64,000 bases of DNA from JAGWAJ01 sp965215155 (GTDB taxonomy: Bacteria; Acidobacteriota; Vicinamibacteria; Vicinamibacterales; UBA8438): NCBI GenBank assembly GCA_965215155.1, contig CBDCCY010000002.1, positions 186,001 through 250,000 of the forward strand, read 5' to 3'. Below the pieces are notes generated by a model, which saw only the letters and a list, made by a program, of their open reading frames with translations, ran no database searches and had not been told where the DNA came from. Each line of letters starts with the position of its first letter. Positions within the stretch are counted from its first letter, which is position 1. Position numbers and translations under genes: made by a program. Positions 1 to 7,638 of this stretch are shown piece after piece.

Positions 1-1
1 C

Positions 2-169
2 CAGGTCGCGGTCCTGGCGGCGCTGAACATCGCGGACGAGTACTTCCGCTTCCGCAACCGGCAGCCCGCCTCGGCCGACGATGTCCGGCGCCGGGCCGAC
101 GAGCTCGAGGCGCTGGTCGATCAGGCGATCGCCGACAGCCTCGATCCCGACTCGGAGTCCGGGCCGTAG
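2..169 (+). CDS. zapA: ZapA, cell-division protein (C-terminal part)
   Basis: This is the 3' end of a gene whose start lies before the window. The reading frame from base 2 gives 55 residues with the ZapA-type C-terminal helix (VAVLAALNIADEYFRFR) and then an acidic coiled-coil tail. ZapA binds FtsZ and bundles Z-ring filaments through an antiparallel coiled coil. The call rests on this helix and on the neighbourhood: zapA, 6S RNA and rny in a row is a recurrent bacterial arrangement. The N-terminal FtsZ-binding half cannot be seen. Confidence 0.8.
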   Translation, partial: QVAVLAALNIADEYFRFRNRQPASADDVRRRADELEALVDQAIADSLDPDSESGP

Positions 170-303
170 AACGGCGCGGACTCCTGCAGGCTTGGCTGGG
201 CACCAGGCGGAGCCGTTCAGGCGACGAATGGTGGGCCAGGAGGTGCCGTTGCGCGAGTTCCGACATCGGCGAATCTCTCCGACCCGCCCGACAGCCCGTC
301 ACC

Positions 304-332
304 TTGCCACCCGCCAGCCTTCGTTCTAAGAT
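304..332 (+). promoter_or_regulatory. Candidate sigma70 promoter of the 6S RNA gene
   Basis: TTGCCA (304-309) and TAAGAT (327-332) are separated by exactly 17 bases, which predicts a start near 340. That is about 50 bases before the terminal stem of the 6S RNA, leaving a short 5' leader to be trimmed. The rest of 170-388 shows no convincing gene. A small GC-rich hairpin at about 362-382 lies in the leader. Confidence 0.45.
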
Positions 333-388
333 GAGGTCGGGAAACGGCATGAAGGTCGGATCCGCGGGAACTCCCCGCGGCCGCCATG

Positions 389-592
389 CGGATTTCGAAC
401 TCCCTGCGGTGTACGTGATGGTTTGGAGGCTCGTTTGAGCCATTGCTGTATTGAAAGAGAGTTGCGACGCTTCGCCGTGTGCATGCCTCCGCGCGAGGAA
501 GCCTTAGAGGCGGGGTAATTGACCTAGCGGCTCCACCTGCTCAGGCAGGTTCATACGACCTCCCCACACGGCAGTTCGCGGGGTTCCGTCCG
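389..592 (+). ncRNA. ssrS: 6S RNA
   Basis: 6S RNA mimics an open promoter and sequesters the housekeeping sigma factor/RNA polymerase holoenzyme in stationary phase. The sequence shows a long closing stem: CTGCGGTGT (404-412) pairs with ACACGGCAG (566-574) with one mismatch, GAACTCC (397-403) pairs with GGGGTTC (580-586), and CGGA pairs with TCCG at the extremities. The 3' half has the family hallmark GAAGCCTTA followed by the hairpin CCACCTGCTCAGGCAGGTTCA-like element, closely parallel to the E. coli 6S 3' arm. Location between zapA and rny is a common site for this RNA. The exact ends are estimated from pairing. Confidence 0.8.
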
Positions 593-636
593 CATCGGTG
601 CGCCGGCGTGCCGCGCCCCTCACAGAGGGATCGCGC

Positions 637-2208
637 ATGCAACTCCTTCCAGGCGTCGCCGGTGCCATTGCGGGTGCGGTAGCGGCCCTCGTCGTCTTCC
701 TGCTCTGGTTCGCCAGTCGGAAGCGCCTCGCCGCCCGCACGGTAGGAGAGGCCCGGGCCGAGGCATCCCGCCTGCGGCAAGACGCGCGCCGCGAGGCCGA
801 GGCGGCCAGCAAGGAGACCCTTCTCACCGCCCGCGAGCGTTCGCACGAGCTGCTGCGCGAGGCCGAGACGCAGATCCGCGACCGGCGTGCCAAGATCGCC
901 GACCTCGACAAGACGGTGGCCGATCGAGCGCGTGTGCTGGCCGACCGGGAGGCCGCCCTCAAGCGCGCCGAAGCCAGCGTCCGGCAGCGCGAGGAGTCGG
1001 TGGCCGAGCAGGAGAGCGCGGCCGCGGCGGAGGAAGCGCGCTGCCGCGAGCTCGCCGAGCGCGCCAAGCGGGAGCTGCAACGCGTGTCGGGGATGACGGC
1101 CGACGAGGCCAAGGAGATCCTTCTCCACCAGCTCGAGTCGGACGCGCGGCGCGATGCCGCCAACCTCGTCAAGAGGCTCGAGCACGAGGCCCGCGAGGTG
1201 GCTGCCGACAAGGCCAGGCACATCATCACGGAGGCCATCCAGCGCAGCGCCGCGGATCACGCCATCGAGACGACCGTTTCGGTGGTCGACCTGCCGAGCG
1301 ACGATCTCAAGGGCCGCATCATCGGCCGCGAGGGACGCAACATCCGGGCGCTGGAAACCGCGACCGGCGTCGAGCTGATCGTTGACGACACACCCGGCGC
1401 CATCATCCTGTCGAGCTTCGATCCCTATCGGCGCGAGATCGCCAAGGTGTCCATCGAGCGTCTCATTGCGGACGGGCGCATCCATCCCGCGCGGATCGAG
1501 GAGGTGGTCGAGCGGGTCCGGTCGGAGGTCGACGAAGCCGTGCTCAAGGAGGGCGAGGCGGCCGCGTTCGAGCTCGGACTCCACGACATGCACCCGGAGA
1601 TCCACCGGATGATGGGCCGCCTCCGGTTTCGGACCAGCTACGGACAGAACGTCCTCGCCCACTCCAAGGAAGTCGCCTATCTGGCCGGCGTCATGGCCCG
1701 CGAGGTCGGCCTCGATGCGCACACGACGATTCGCGCGGCCTTCGTCCACGACATCGGCAAGGCGATGGACCGCGAGCTGGAGGGGACCCATCTGGAGATC
1801 GGCATCGACTTCCTCAAGCGCCACGGCGAGAGCCCGGCCGTCGTCGACGCCATGGCCGCGCACCACATGGACATCGACTGGCCGTCGCTCGAGTCCATGC
1901 TGGTCCAGGCCGCGGACGCAGTCTCCGCCGCGCGCCCGGGCGCCCGGCGCGACATCCTCGAGTCCTACGTGAAGCGGCTGGAGAAACTCGAGCACATCGC
2001 CGACTCGTTCGAGGGGGTGTCGAAGGCCTTCGCCCTGCAGGCCGGCCGCGAGATCCGCATCATGGTCGAAAGCGACTCGGTCTCCGACGAGGAGGCCGTG
2101 TGGCTGTCCAAGGACATTGCCAAGCGCGTGGAGAACGAGCTCGACTACCCCGGGCAGATCAAGGTCACCGTGATTCGAGAGACCCGGGCCATCGACTACG
2201 CGCGCTGA
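637..2208 (+). CDS. rny: Ribonuclease Y
   Basis: Membrane-anchored endoribonuclease that starts mRNA decay. The 523-residue product has the full family layout: an N-terminal membrane helix (about residues 5-22), a long charged coiled coil (about 25-190), a KH RNA-binding domain around the GREGRN loop (230-235) and an HD phosphohydrolase domain whose metal-binding HD pair is at 371-372 (FVHDIGKAMD). Length is normal for the family. ATG 637 is chosen because an AGAGGGA ribosome site precedes it and translation then begins directly with the membrane helix; an earlier in-frame ATG at 598 would add 13 arginine-rich residues and lacks a site. Confidence 0.95.
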   Translation: MQLLPGVAGAIAGAVAALVVFLLWFASRKRLAARTVGEARAEASRLRQDARREAEAASKETLLTARERSHELLREAETQIRDRRAKIADLDKTVADRARVLADREAALKRAEASVRQREESVAEQESAAAAEEARCRELAERAKRELQRVSGMTADEAKEILLHQLESDARRDAANLVKRLEHEAREVAADKARHIITEAIQRSAADHAIETTVSVVDLPSDDLKGRIIGREGRNIRALETATGVELIVDDTPGAIILSSFDPYRREIAKVSIERLIADGRIHPARIEEVVERVRSEVDEAVLKEGEAAAFELGLHDMHPEIHRMMGRLRFRTSYGQNVLAHSKEVAYLAGVMAREVGLDAHTTIRAAFVHDIGKAMDRELEGTHLEIGIDFLKRHGESPAVVDAMAAHHMDIDWPSLESMLVQAADAVSAARPGARRDILESYVKRLEKLEHIADSFEGVSKAFALQAGREIRIMVESDSVSDEEAVWLSKDIAKRVENELDYPGQIKVTVIRETRAIDYAR

Positions 2209-2242
2209 CGAGCGCGCCCTCATTCAGCCCGGCGACCCCTTC

Positions 2243-3337
2243 GTGCCTGCGCCCGAATCCCCGGTCACCGTCGCCACACTCGGAGAGCGCGCCGTCGTGG
2301 CGCGGATTCACGCCCGGGTACCGCCGGCCCCCGGCGGTGTCACGGTCGGCATCGGCGACGACGCAGCTGTGGTCGAGCCGGACCGCGGCGCGCTGACCGT
2401 CGTCACCACGGACACCCTGGTCGAAGGGGTGCACTTCGACCGTTCGATCAGCTCCGCAGCCGACGCCGGACACAAGGCGCTCGCGGTCAACCTGAGCGAT
2501 CTAGCGGCAATGGGCGCTCTTCCCCGCCACGCCCTGCTCGCGCTGTCGCTTCCCGCGTCGTGCGCCGTCGCCGACGTGGACGCACTCGTCGAGGCGCTCG
2601 TCTCGCTTGCCGCCCGCCATCGGACGGCGCTCGTCGGCGGAGACGTCACCGCCTCCCCCGGGCCGCTCGTCGTCGGGGTGACCGCGGTCGGCAGCGTCGG
2701 GCGCCGCCGCGTCCTGCGGCGCGACACCGCCCAGCCAGGGGACATCGTTTACCTCAGCGGAACGATCGGCGCGGCTGCGGCAGGGCTCGCAGCGCTTCGA
2801 GTCCGAGCGGAGGTGCCGTGCCCCACGCCCGCGGACCCGCCGGAGGGCGCGTCCGCCAGCGCCCCCGGCTCGGTCCCCGACGCCCACCCCGGCCTCGACG
2901 GTTGCGTTGCGCGCCAGCGACGCCCCGAGCCGCGCGTCGCCCTCGGCACCGCGCTCGGCCGCAACCGGGCGGCCCGAGCCTGCATCGACCTGAGCGACGG
3001 CCTCGGCGACGCGGTGCACCGCATCGCGGCCGCGAGCCGCGCCGGGGTCGAGCTCGACGTCGAGGCGCTGCCGATCGACCCTGCGGCGCGCGCCTGGTTC
3101 GACGCCGCAGGTCTCGATCCCGTCCTTGCCGCCCTCGACGGCGGGGAGGACTACGAGCTCGTCTTCACCAGCCCGCCGCGCTTCCGCGGCCGTCTGCGGC
3201 ATGTGCGGCAACAGATCCGCGGCCTGCCGATCACTCCCATCGGCGTCGTGACGAAGGAGCCCGGCGCCCGCCTGCGTCGCGGCGGCCAGGACGGACCGTT
3301 GCCGCGCGGCTACGAGCACTTCGCGACCGGGACGTGA
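2243..3337 (+). CDS. thiL: Thiamine-monophosphate kinase ThiL
   Basis: Phosphorylates thiamine monophosphate with ATP to the cofactor thiamine diphosphate, the last biosynthetic step, in the cytosol. The protein shows the AIRS-type glycine/aspartate motif GIGDDAAVV near residue 35, the substrate segment TDTLVEGVHF, VGGDVTASPG in the middle and the C-terminal DGGEDYELVF. At 364 residues it is somewhat longer than usual because of a low-complexity insert around residues 190-230. It begins with GTG 35 bases after rny on the same strand, so co-transcription is likely. Confidence 0.93.
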   Translation: MPAPESPVTVATLGERAVVARIHARVPPAPGGVTVGIGDDAAVVEPDRGALTVVTTDTLVEGVHFDRSISSAADAGHKALAVNLSDLAAMGALPRHALLALSLPASCAVADVDALVEALVSLAARHRTALVGGDVTASPGPLVVGVTAVGSVGRRRVLRRDTAQPGDIVYLSGTIGAAAAGLAALRVRAEVPCPTPADPPEGASASAPGSVPDAHPGLDGCVARQRRPEPRVALGTALGRNRAARACIDLSDGLGDAVHRIAAASRAGVELDVEALPIDPAARAWFDAAGLDPVLAALDGGEDYELVFTSPPRFRGRLRHVRQQIRGLPITPIGVVTKEPGARLRRGGQDGPLPRGYEHFATGT

Positions 3338-3384
3338 CCGCCGGAGGTTCCCCGGGACGACGAATCGGGGCCGAGAACTGCACC

Positions 3385-3541
3385 AGCGCGCCCTCACGGG
3401 CGCGTTGGGGAGTCTGCGCTGGCACGAACCGCTCCATGGCACGTTCCTGCGGCGCAGACTCCTAGCGCGCCCTCACGGGCGCGTTGGGAGTCTGCGCTGG
3501 CACGAACCGCTCCATGGCACGTTCCTGCGGCGCAGACTCCT
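3385..3541 (+). repeat. Two tandem copies of a 78-79 bp palindromic repeat
   Basis: Unit 1 is 3385-3463 and unit 2 is 3464-3541; they differ by one G. Each unit has a small hairpin (GCGCGCCC-TCA-CGGGCGCG) and then a perfect 11-bp inverted repeat, GGAGTCTGCGC and GCGCAGACTCC, enclosing about 32 bases. There is no U-tract, so a simple terminator is unlikely; a REP-like or small structured element is more plausible. It lies between the convergent thiL and DUF4276 genes. Confidence 0.8.
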
Positions 3542-3626
3542 AGGCTCGCTTCGGAGGTGGCCCTCCCTCTTCCGCCGCCTGCCTGCCCGACAGCGTGGGG
3601 GAATCCGCACCGTGCGGCCGCGCCCG

Positions 3627-4283
3627 TCAACCGGCAGCAAGCCCCCGAACACCATCGCGGAACGCCCGGAAGCTGGTCGAGAGGTTCCGGTCGACGTCCA
3701 TGTGCGGGGCAATCGCGGCCGCCCAATCACACTTCGCCCTGCCCGCGCCGCGCCAGCCCGCCTTGCCCAACTGCGCCGATCCGCCCGCGTGCACCGCATC
3801 CGCAAGCACCTCCCACGTGCCGCAGATGCCGTCCTGCACGTAGCCGTCGAGAACCGGCTTCTCGGCTTGCGGATAGGCAGCGACGACGGCCTCGCGGTCT
3901 CCCAGCAACCAGGCCTCGCTCTCCTCGATGGCGATCCGGAACAACGTTCGTGGACACGGATCGCAGGCACCCAGTGCGTCCAGCAGCTCGCGCTTGAATG
4001 TGATGCAGTCCCGGTCGTCCAGGTCCACCACCACGACGACGACGCACGCAGTCTCCCGCGGCAGACTCCTCCCGTAACCGCGCAGCAATCGCGGAAGCTG
4101 ATCGAGCAGCAGTCGCTTCGCGGGGTCCGGTGCCCGGTGCAGGTCCCTCGGAATACGGCCGATGCCCTTGTAGGCGTGCATCCGCCAACTGTGGTCCGTC
4201 CCGTTTGCGCCGAGGAGCTTCTCCAGCACGACGTTCAGGACGATGCTCCCGGACCGGTCTTCCGCCAGCACCTCGAAGTGCAC
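3627..4283 (-). CDS. DUF4276-family TOPRIM-like partner of an AAA ATPase
   Basis: A 218-residue protein with an acidic residue in an early strand (FEVLAEDRSGS) and a hydrophobic strand ending in acidic residues (VVVVVDLDDRD), the pattern of TOPRIM-like DUF4276 proteins. These typically sit directly behind an AAA ATPase gene, as here. It starts with GTG three bases after the ATPase stop, so the two are translationally coupled. By family context it may be the nuclease-like effector of an OLD-like two-gene conflict system. That role is inference; no function is proven from sequence. Confidence 0.65.
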   Translation of the reverse strand: MHFEVLAEDRSGSIVLNVVLEKLLGANGTDHSWRMHAYKGIGRIPRDLHRAPDPAKRLLLDQLPRLLRGYGRSLPRETACVVVVVVDLDDRDCITFKRELLDALGACDPCPRTLFRIAIEESEAWLLGDREAVVAAYPQAEKPVLDGYVQDGICGTWEVLADAVHAGGSAQLGKAGWRGAGRAKCDWAAAIAPHMDVDRNLSTSFRAFRDGVRGLAAG

Positions 4284-4286
4284 GAG

Positions 4287-7200
4287 CTACTTCCGATCCA
4301 GGTAGTCGCTGTACCAGAGGCCGCCGAGCGGCAGCCCTTCTTCGACCATGGCGCGCACGGTCTCGTCGTCGCTGGCTCGCGAGATCGTGGGGAATCCGTC
4401 CGCCTGCTTCTCCAGCACCCAGGTCTCCTCGGGGCTCAAGGCGTCCACGAAGTACGGCTGGTGCGTCGTGACGAAGATCTGCGGGGCGTTCTTCTTCCCC
4501 GTCGCACGCTGGCGCAGCTCCTCGGCCAGTACCTCGAGCAGCTTGTGGTAGAGACCGTTCTCCGGTTCCTCGATGCAGATGAACGGCGGCGGCTGCGGGT
4601 CCTCCAGCATTATCAAATAGGCGAAGACCTTCAGTGTGCCGTCCGACATCTGTTGCGCGTAGAAGGGATCGCTGAATCCCCTGTCGTTGAAACGCAGGAG
4701 CAGCCGCCCGTCGGGGCTCCGCTCCGTGTCGATGCGGTCGATCCCCGGAATCCGCTCGCTGACGCGCGCCAGGATGTCCGCGAAAGTGTCGGGATGCTCG
4801 CGCTCCAGAAACTGCACGACGTTGCCGAGGTTGTCACCGTGGACGTTCAGGTGCTTCTGCGGGCCGGCGAGCGGGAGACTCCGCGCGGCGTCGGGGGTGA
4901 AATAGCTGAGGTACCAACCCTCGACGAACTGCCGGAAGGCTGAGATCCGGGGGTGCTGCTTGAGAGCCCCCAACGTCGCGATACCCAGCTTGCGACGGTC
5001 TTGCAGCTCGACGATCTCGGTCTCGGCGCTCTCCTCGTCGGATGCGTCCCCTGCAAGAAAGTCGACCAGCCAGTCCAGCTCTGACTGTCCCTCTTGTCGC
5101 GTGTCCACATCCGGGCCCTGCGCCTCTCCGGTCCACGCGACGCCCTTGCCGTCGTTCATGATGAGGAACGAGAGGGGCCGGCCGTGCTTCTGCCCCTTGC
5201 GACGCTGCCGGAGACGCTCGCGCGACACGTACGGCCGACCCGCCTCGTCCTGGTCAATGGCCAGCTCGTAGGTGATGGGACGGGCTCTGGGCTCCTCCCG
5301 GTAGTAGACCTCGAACTCGATCGGCCCTTCGCCGCCCTGAGAGCGGATGCGCTGGAATCCACCCCGACCGCGCGCGTCGCACGCCTCCTCCACTCCCAGC
5401 CTGAGACAGTCCGCGAGAAACCCGAAGGCGTCGAACAGCGAGCTCTTGCCCACCCCGTTCTTGCCGATCACCGCGGTCAGTGGGGTCAGCGGCTGGGCAT
5501 TGGTAGATCCTACTGGGCACCGGTCGGCGGAACCGACCGGCTGGAAGCAAGACCCCCGTTCAAACCGTGCGTGCGGATTTCCCGCACACGGCTTACCAGG
5601 TGAGCTTCAGGTCGCGGCATGCACCACCCCCGGATACCGAATCGTGCCGCGCAGGCGAGCAAGCCCCAAGGCTTCGAAGAACGGACGATGCCAGGCCAGC
5701 GCCCGACCAGCCGCGAGTCGCGACCCCGCGCGCTTGAGGAGCAAGCCGCGCAGGCGCCGTTCCACGTACTGGTCGAGCTGCACGAAGTGGTGCGCCGCAT
5801 TCCCGGTTCGGAAATACTGCCCCCACCCGCGAAGGACCCGGTTCACGTCCGCGATGACCAGACGCAGGTCCGTGTGGCAGCGGCCTCGAGGGGTGAGCGC
5901 CCGCACGCGGGCTCGCACCTGCTTCATCGCACGCCGAGACGGCCAGCGGTGCAGGTAGTACACCCGTTGCCGCTTGCGAGCCCAGATGGGTCCGCTCATG
6001 CGCTTGTGCAGATGACACCCCAGGAAATCGAAGCCCTCACGACCGTCCGTCAGGTCGACCACCCGCGTCTTCTCCGGATGCAGTTCCAGCCCGAGCCGGG
6101 CCAGCACCAGACCCACGCGCTCTCGCGCCGCCTCGACCGACGACTTCGTGTCGCACATCACCACGAAGTCGTCCGCGTAGCGCACCAGCGTACCGAGGTG
6201 CGCCCACCGGTCCTCCCAGACCCGGTCGAGCACGTGCAGGAAGATGTTCGACAACAGCGGCGAGATGACGCCCCCCTGCGGAGTGCCCGCCAGGGTTCGA
6301 TGCACCTGCCCGTCCTCCATCACCCCCGCCGCGAGCCACAGTCGCAGCAGCCGAAGGACACGCCGGTCCGAGACGCGCTGGCGCACCAGCGTCAGCAGCT
6401 TCTCGTGCTCGATGCTGCTGAAGTAGTCGCAGATGTCGGCATCCAGCACGTGGCTGCCCCCGCGCGCCCCGCGGACGCGAAGGACCTCCAGCGCCTGCGT
6501 CGCGCTCCGCTTCGGTCGAAACCCATACGACGAATCGCGGAAATCCGCCTCGAAGATGGGGCCCAACACCAGAGTCGCGGCCATCTGCGCCACCCGGTCG
6601 CGAACCGTCGGTATCCCGAGCGGTCGCCGTCGGCCATCAGCCTTGGGAATGTAGCGCCGCAGGACCAGCCGCGGCCGATACGTCCCCACCCGCAACGCCG
6701 TGCCGAGTTCCGCGAGGAACTCATCGACACCACGCTGCTCAATCTCAGCCAGCGTCTCCCTGTCGACGCCGGCCGAGCCACGATTCCGCTTGACGCGCCG
6801 CCACGCCTCCCGGAGGACGTCATCCCTCCAGATCCGGTCCATCAGGGCGTGGAAGCGCCGTTTCGGGGACCGCTTGGCCGCGGCCCACAGGCGTCGCTGC
6901 AATTGGCGCACTTTGTCGAGAGACATACGCCCCCCGGGGGAGTTGGGTCCGGTCTCGCCGGCCATGCCCTCGCGCGTCCTTGCACCCGCGCCGTGCCCAC
7001 CGCAGGGGCCCTTCCCTCCGGCCGCGTTCTGCTGCACGGCCCTCCGCAGTACTATGGCCCCCTCGGAATCCCGCTGCGCCGCGCCCGCTTTCACCTTCGG
7101 CTTATGCGAGCCGCGTTGCCCCGACCCGGGCCGCGCAGACGGGCCTCTCGTGTTCCGTCCCTCTCCGTGTCCGCGTGCTGCGCCCCCTACCCCGCCGAGA

Positions 7201-7581
7201 CCTCCCGCACGTACGCCGCCGGACCGGGGCGCGGGAGACGTGGCCTTCACCGTGACATGAGCGGCTCGGCTCTCGGGTTGTGAATCTGTCGAGGCTGCAG
7301 GCTTCACTTCATGTTGCGGCCCGCGGACTTGCTCCCTCCGAAGAGGCTCTTGACACCCCGCTCGGGCCACGGCCGTCTCCGGTCGTGCCTGGGGTCCGCT
7401 ACTCGGCGCTCCGGCGCTTACCGAGGCGGGACTTGCACCCGCTGGAGAAGAACAGCGTGACGCAGCCGGTCTCCCGTCCGCGTCGTCACGACACACCATG
7501 CCGCGTATTCCAAAGGCGGCCGAGCGTCAGGTCCTTCAAGACCCGGTAGTTGGCGACCCGGATTCCCTTGATCTTGGCCAT
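4287..7581 (-). CDS. AAA (AAA_15/AAA_21) ATPase gene split by a group II intron
   Basis: Exon 1 runs from ATG 7581 to 7497 and encodes MAKIKGIRVANYRVLKDLTL and eight more codons plus one base. Exon 2 resumes at about 5506 and runs to 4287. Joined, they give about 434 residues: the usual N-terminal strand of SMC/OLD-like ATPases, Walker A IGKNGVGKS (42-50), Walker B FICIEEPENGLYH and the histidine switch TTHQPYFVDAL. The frame is restored if the intron ends at 5507 (..GGAT). Without splicing only a 28-residue stub would be made. The ATPase is coupled to the DUF4276 gene downstream. The role is likely ATP-driven control of a nuclease-like partner; this is inference. Confidence 0.8.
5562..5595 (-). 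other. Domain V of group II intron A
   Basis: On the minus strand this 34-base element begins AAGCCGTGTGCGG, has a GAAA loop, and returns with CCGCACGCACGGTTT. It is the catalytic hairpin of the ribozyme. A further GC hairpin (GGTCGG-TTCCG-CCGACC, about 5521-5540) between it and exon 2 is probably domain VI. Confidence 0.85.
5607..6926 (-). CDS. Group II intron reverse transcriptase/maturase (intron A)
   Basis: Multifunctional protein that helps the intron RNA splice and copies it into new DNA sites. The 439-residue product shows the RT blocks GTYRPRLVLRRYIPK, GIPTVRDRVAQ, GTPQGGVISPLLSNIFL and the catalytic YADDFV, then a maturase X region with GWGQYFRTGN. No C-terminal HNH endonuclease is seen, as in class C/ML-like introns without an En domain. 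ATG 6926 (MSLDKVRQLQ) is preferred; the open frame continues upstream through structured intron RNA and is probably not translated there. Confidence 0.92.
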   Translation of the reverse strand: MSLDKVRQLQRRLWAAAKRSPKRRFHALMDRIWRDDVLREAWRRVKRNRGSAGVDRETLAEIEQRGVDEFLAELGTALRVGTYRPRLVLRRYIPKADGRRRPLGIPTVRDRVAQMAATLVLGPIFEADFRDSSYGFRPKRSATQALEVLRVRGARGGSHVLDADICDYFSSIEHEKLLTLVRQRVSDRRVLRLLRLWLAAGVMEDGQVHRTLAGTPQGGVISPLLSNIFLHVLDRVWEDRWAHLGTLVRYADDFVVMCDTKSSVEAARERVGLVLARLGLELHPEKTRVVDLTDGREGFDFLGCHLHKRMSGPIWARKRQRVYYLHRWPSRRAMKQVRARVRALTPRGRCHTDLRLVIADVNRVLRGWGQYFRTGNAAHHFVQLDQYVERRLRGLLLKRAGSRLAAGRALAWHRPFFEALGLARLRGTIRYPGVVHAAT

Positions 7582-7638
7582 GACGTCAGCCTTCTGGCGT
7601 GACCCGCAGGATGTGGACTGCGGGAGCCGCGCCCTCGA

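Larger units (their letters stand above)
5507..7496 (-). mobile_element. Group II intron A (within the AAA ATPase gene)
   Basis: About 1.99 kb on the minus strand. The 5' end reads GTGTGTCGTGAC, fitting the GUGYG boundary, followed by a domain I segment with CAGCGGGTGCAAGTCCCGCC. It encodes a reverse transcriptase in domain IV, then a clear domain V and a domain VI-like hairpin. The 5' boundary falls directly after codon 28 of the ATPase gene. The 3' boundary (5507) is set by reading-frame restoration and by an AY ending, so it may be off by a few bases. Both ribozyme ends and the ORF look intact, so splicing competence is plausible. Confidence 0.85.

Noticed and set aside
541..2223. Long open frame on the minus strand opposite rny
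   Set aside because: It mirrors codon structure of a confidently assigned gene in GC-rich DNA and has no domain or ribosome site.
3385..3541. CRISPR array
   Set aside because: Only two abutting units with no spacers; palindromic repeat instead. No CRISPR array was seen elsewhere in the window.
6962..7499. N-terminal extension of the intron A reverse transcriptase frame
   Set aside because: It translates ribozyme domains I-III; the RT family starts near MSLDKVRQLQ.
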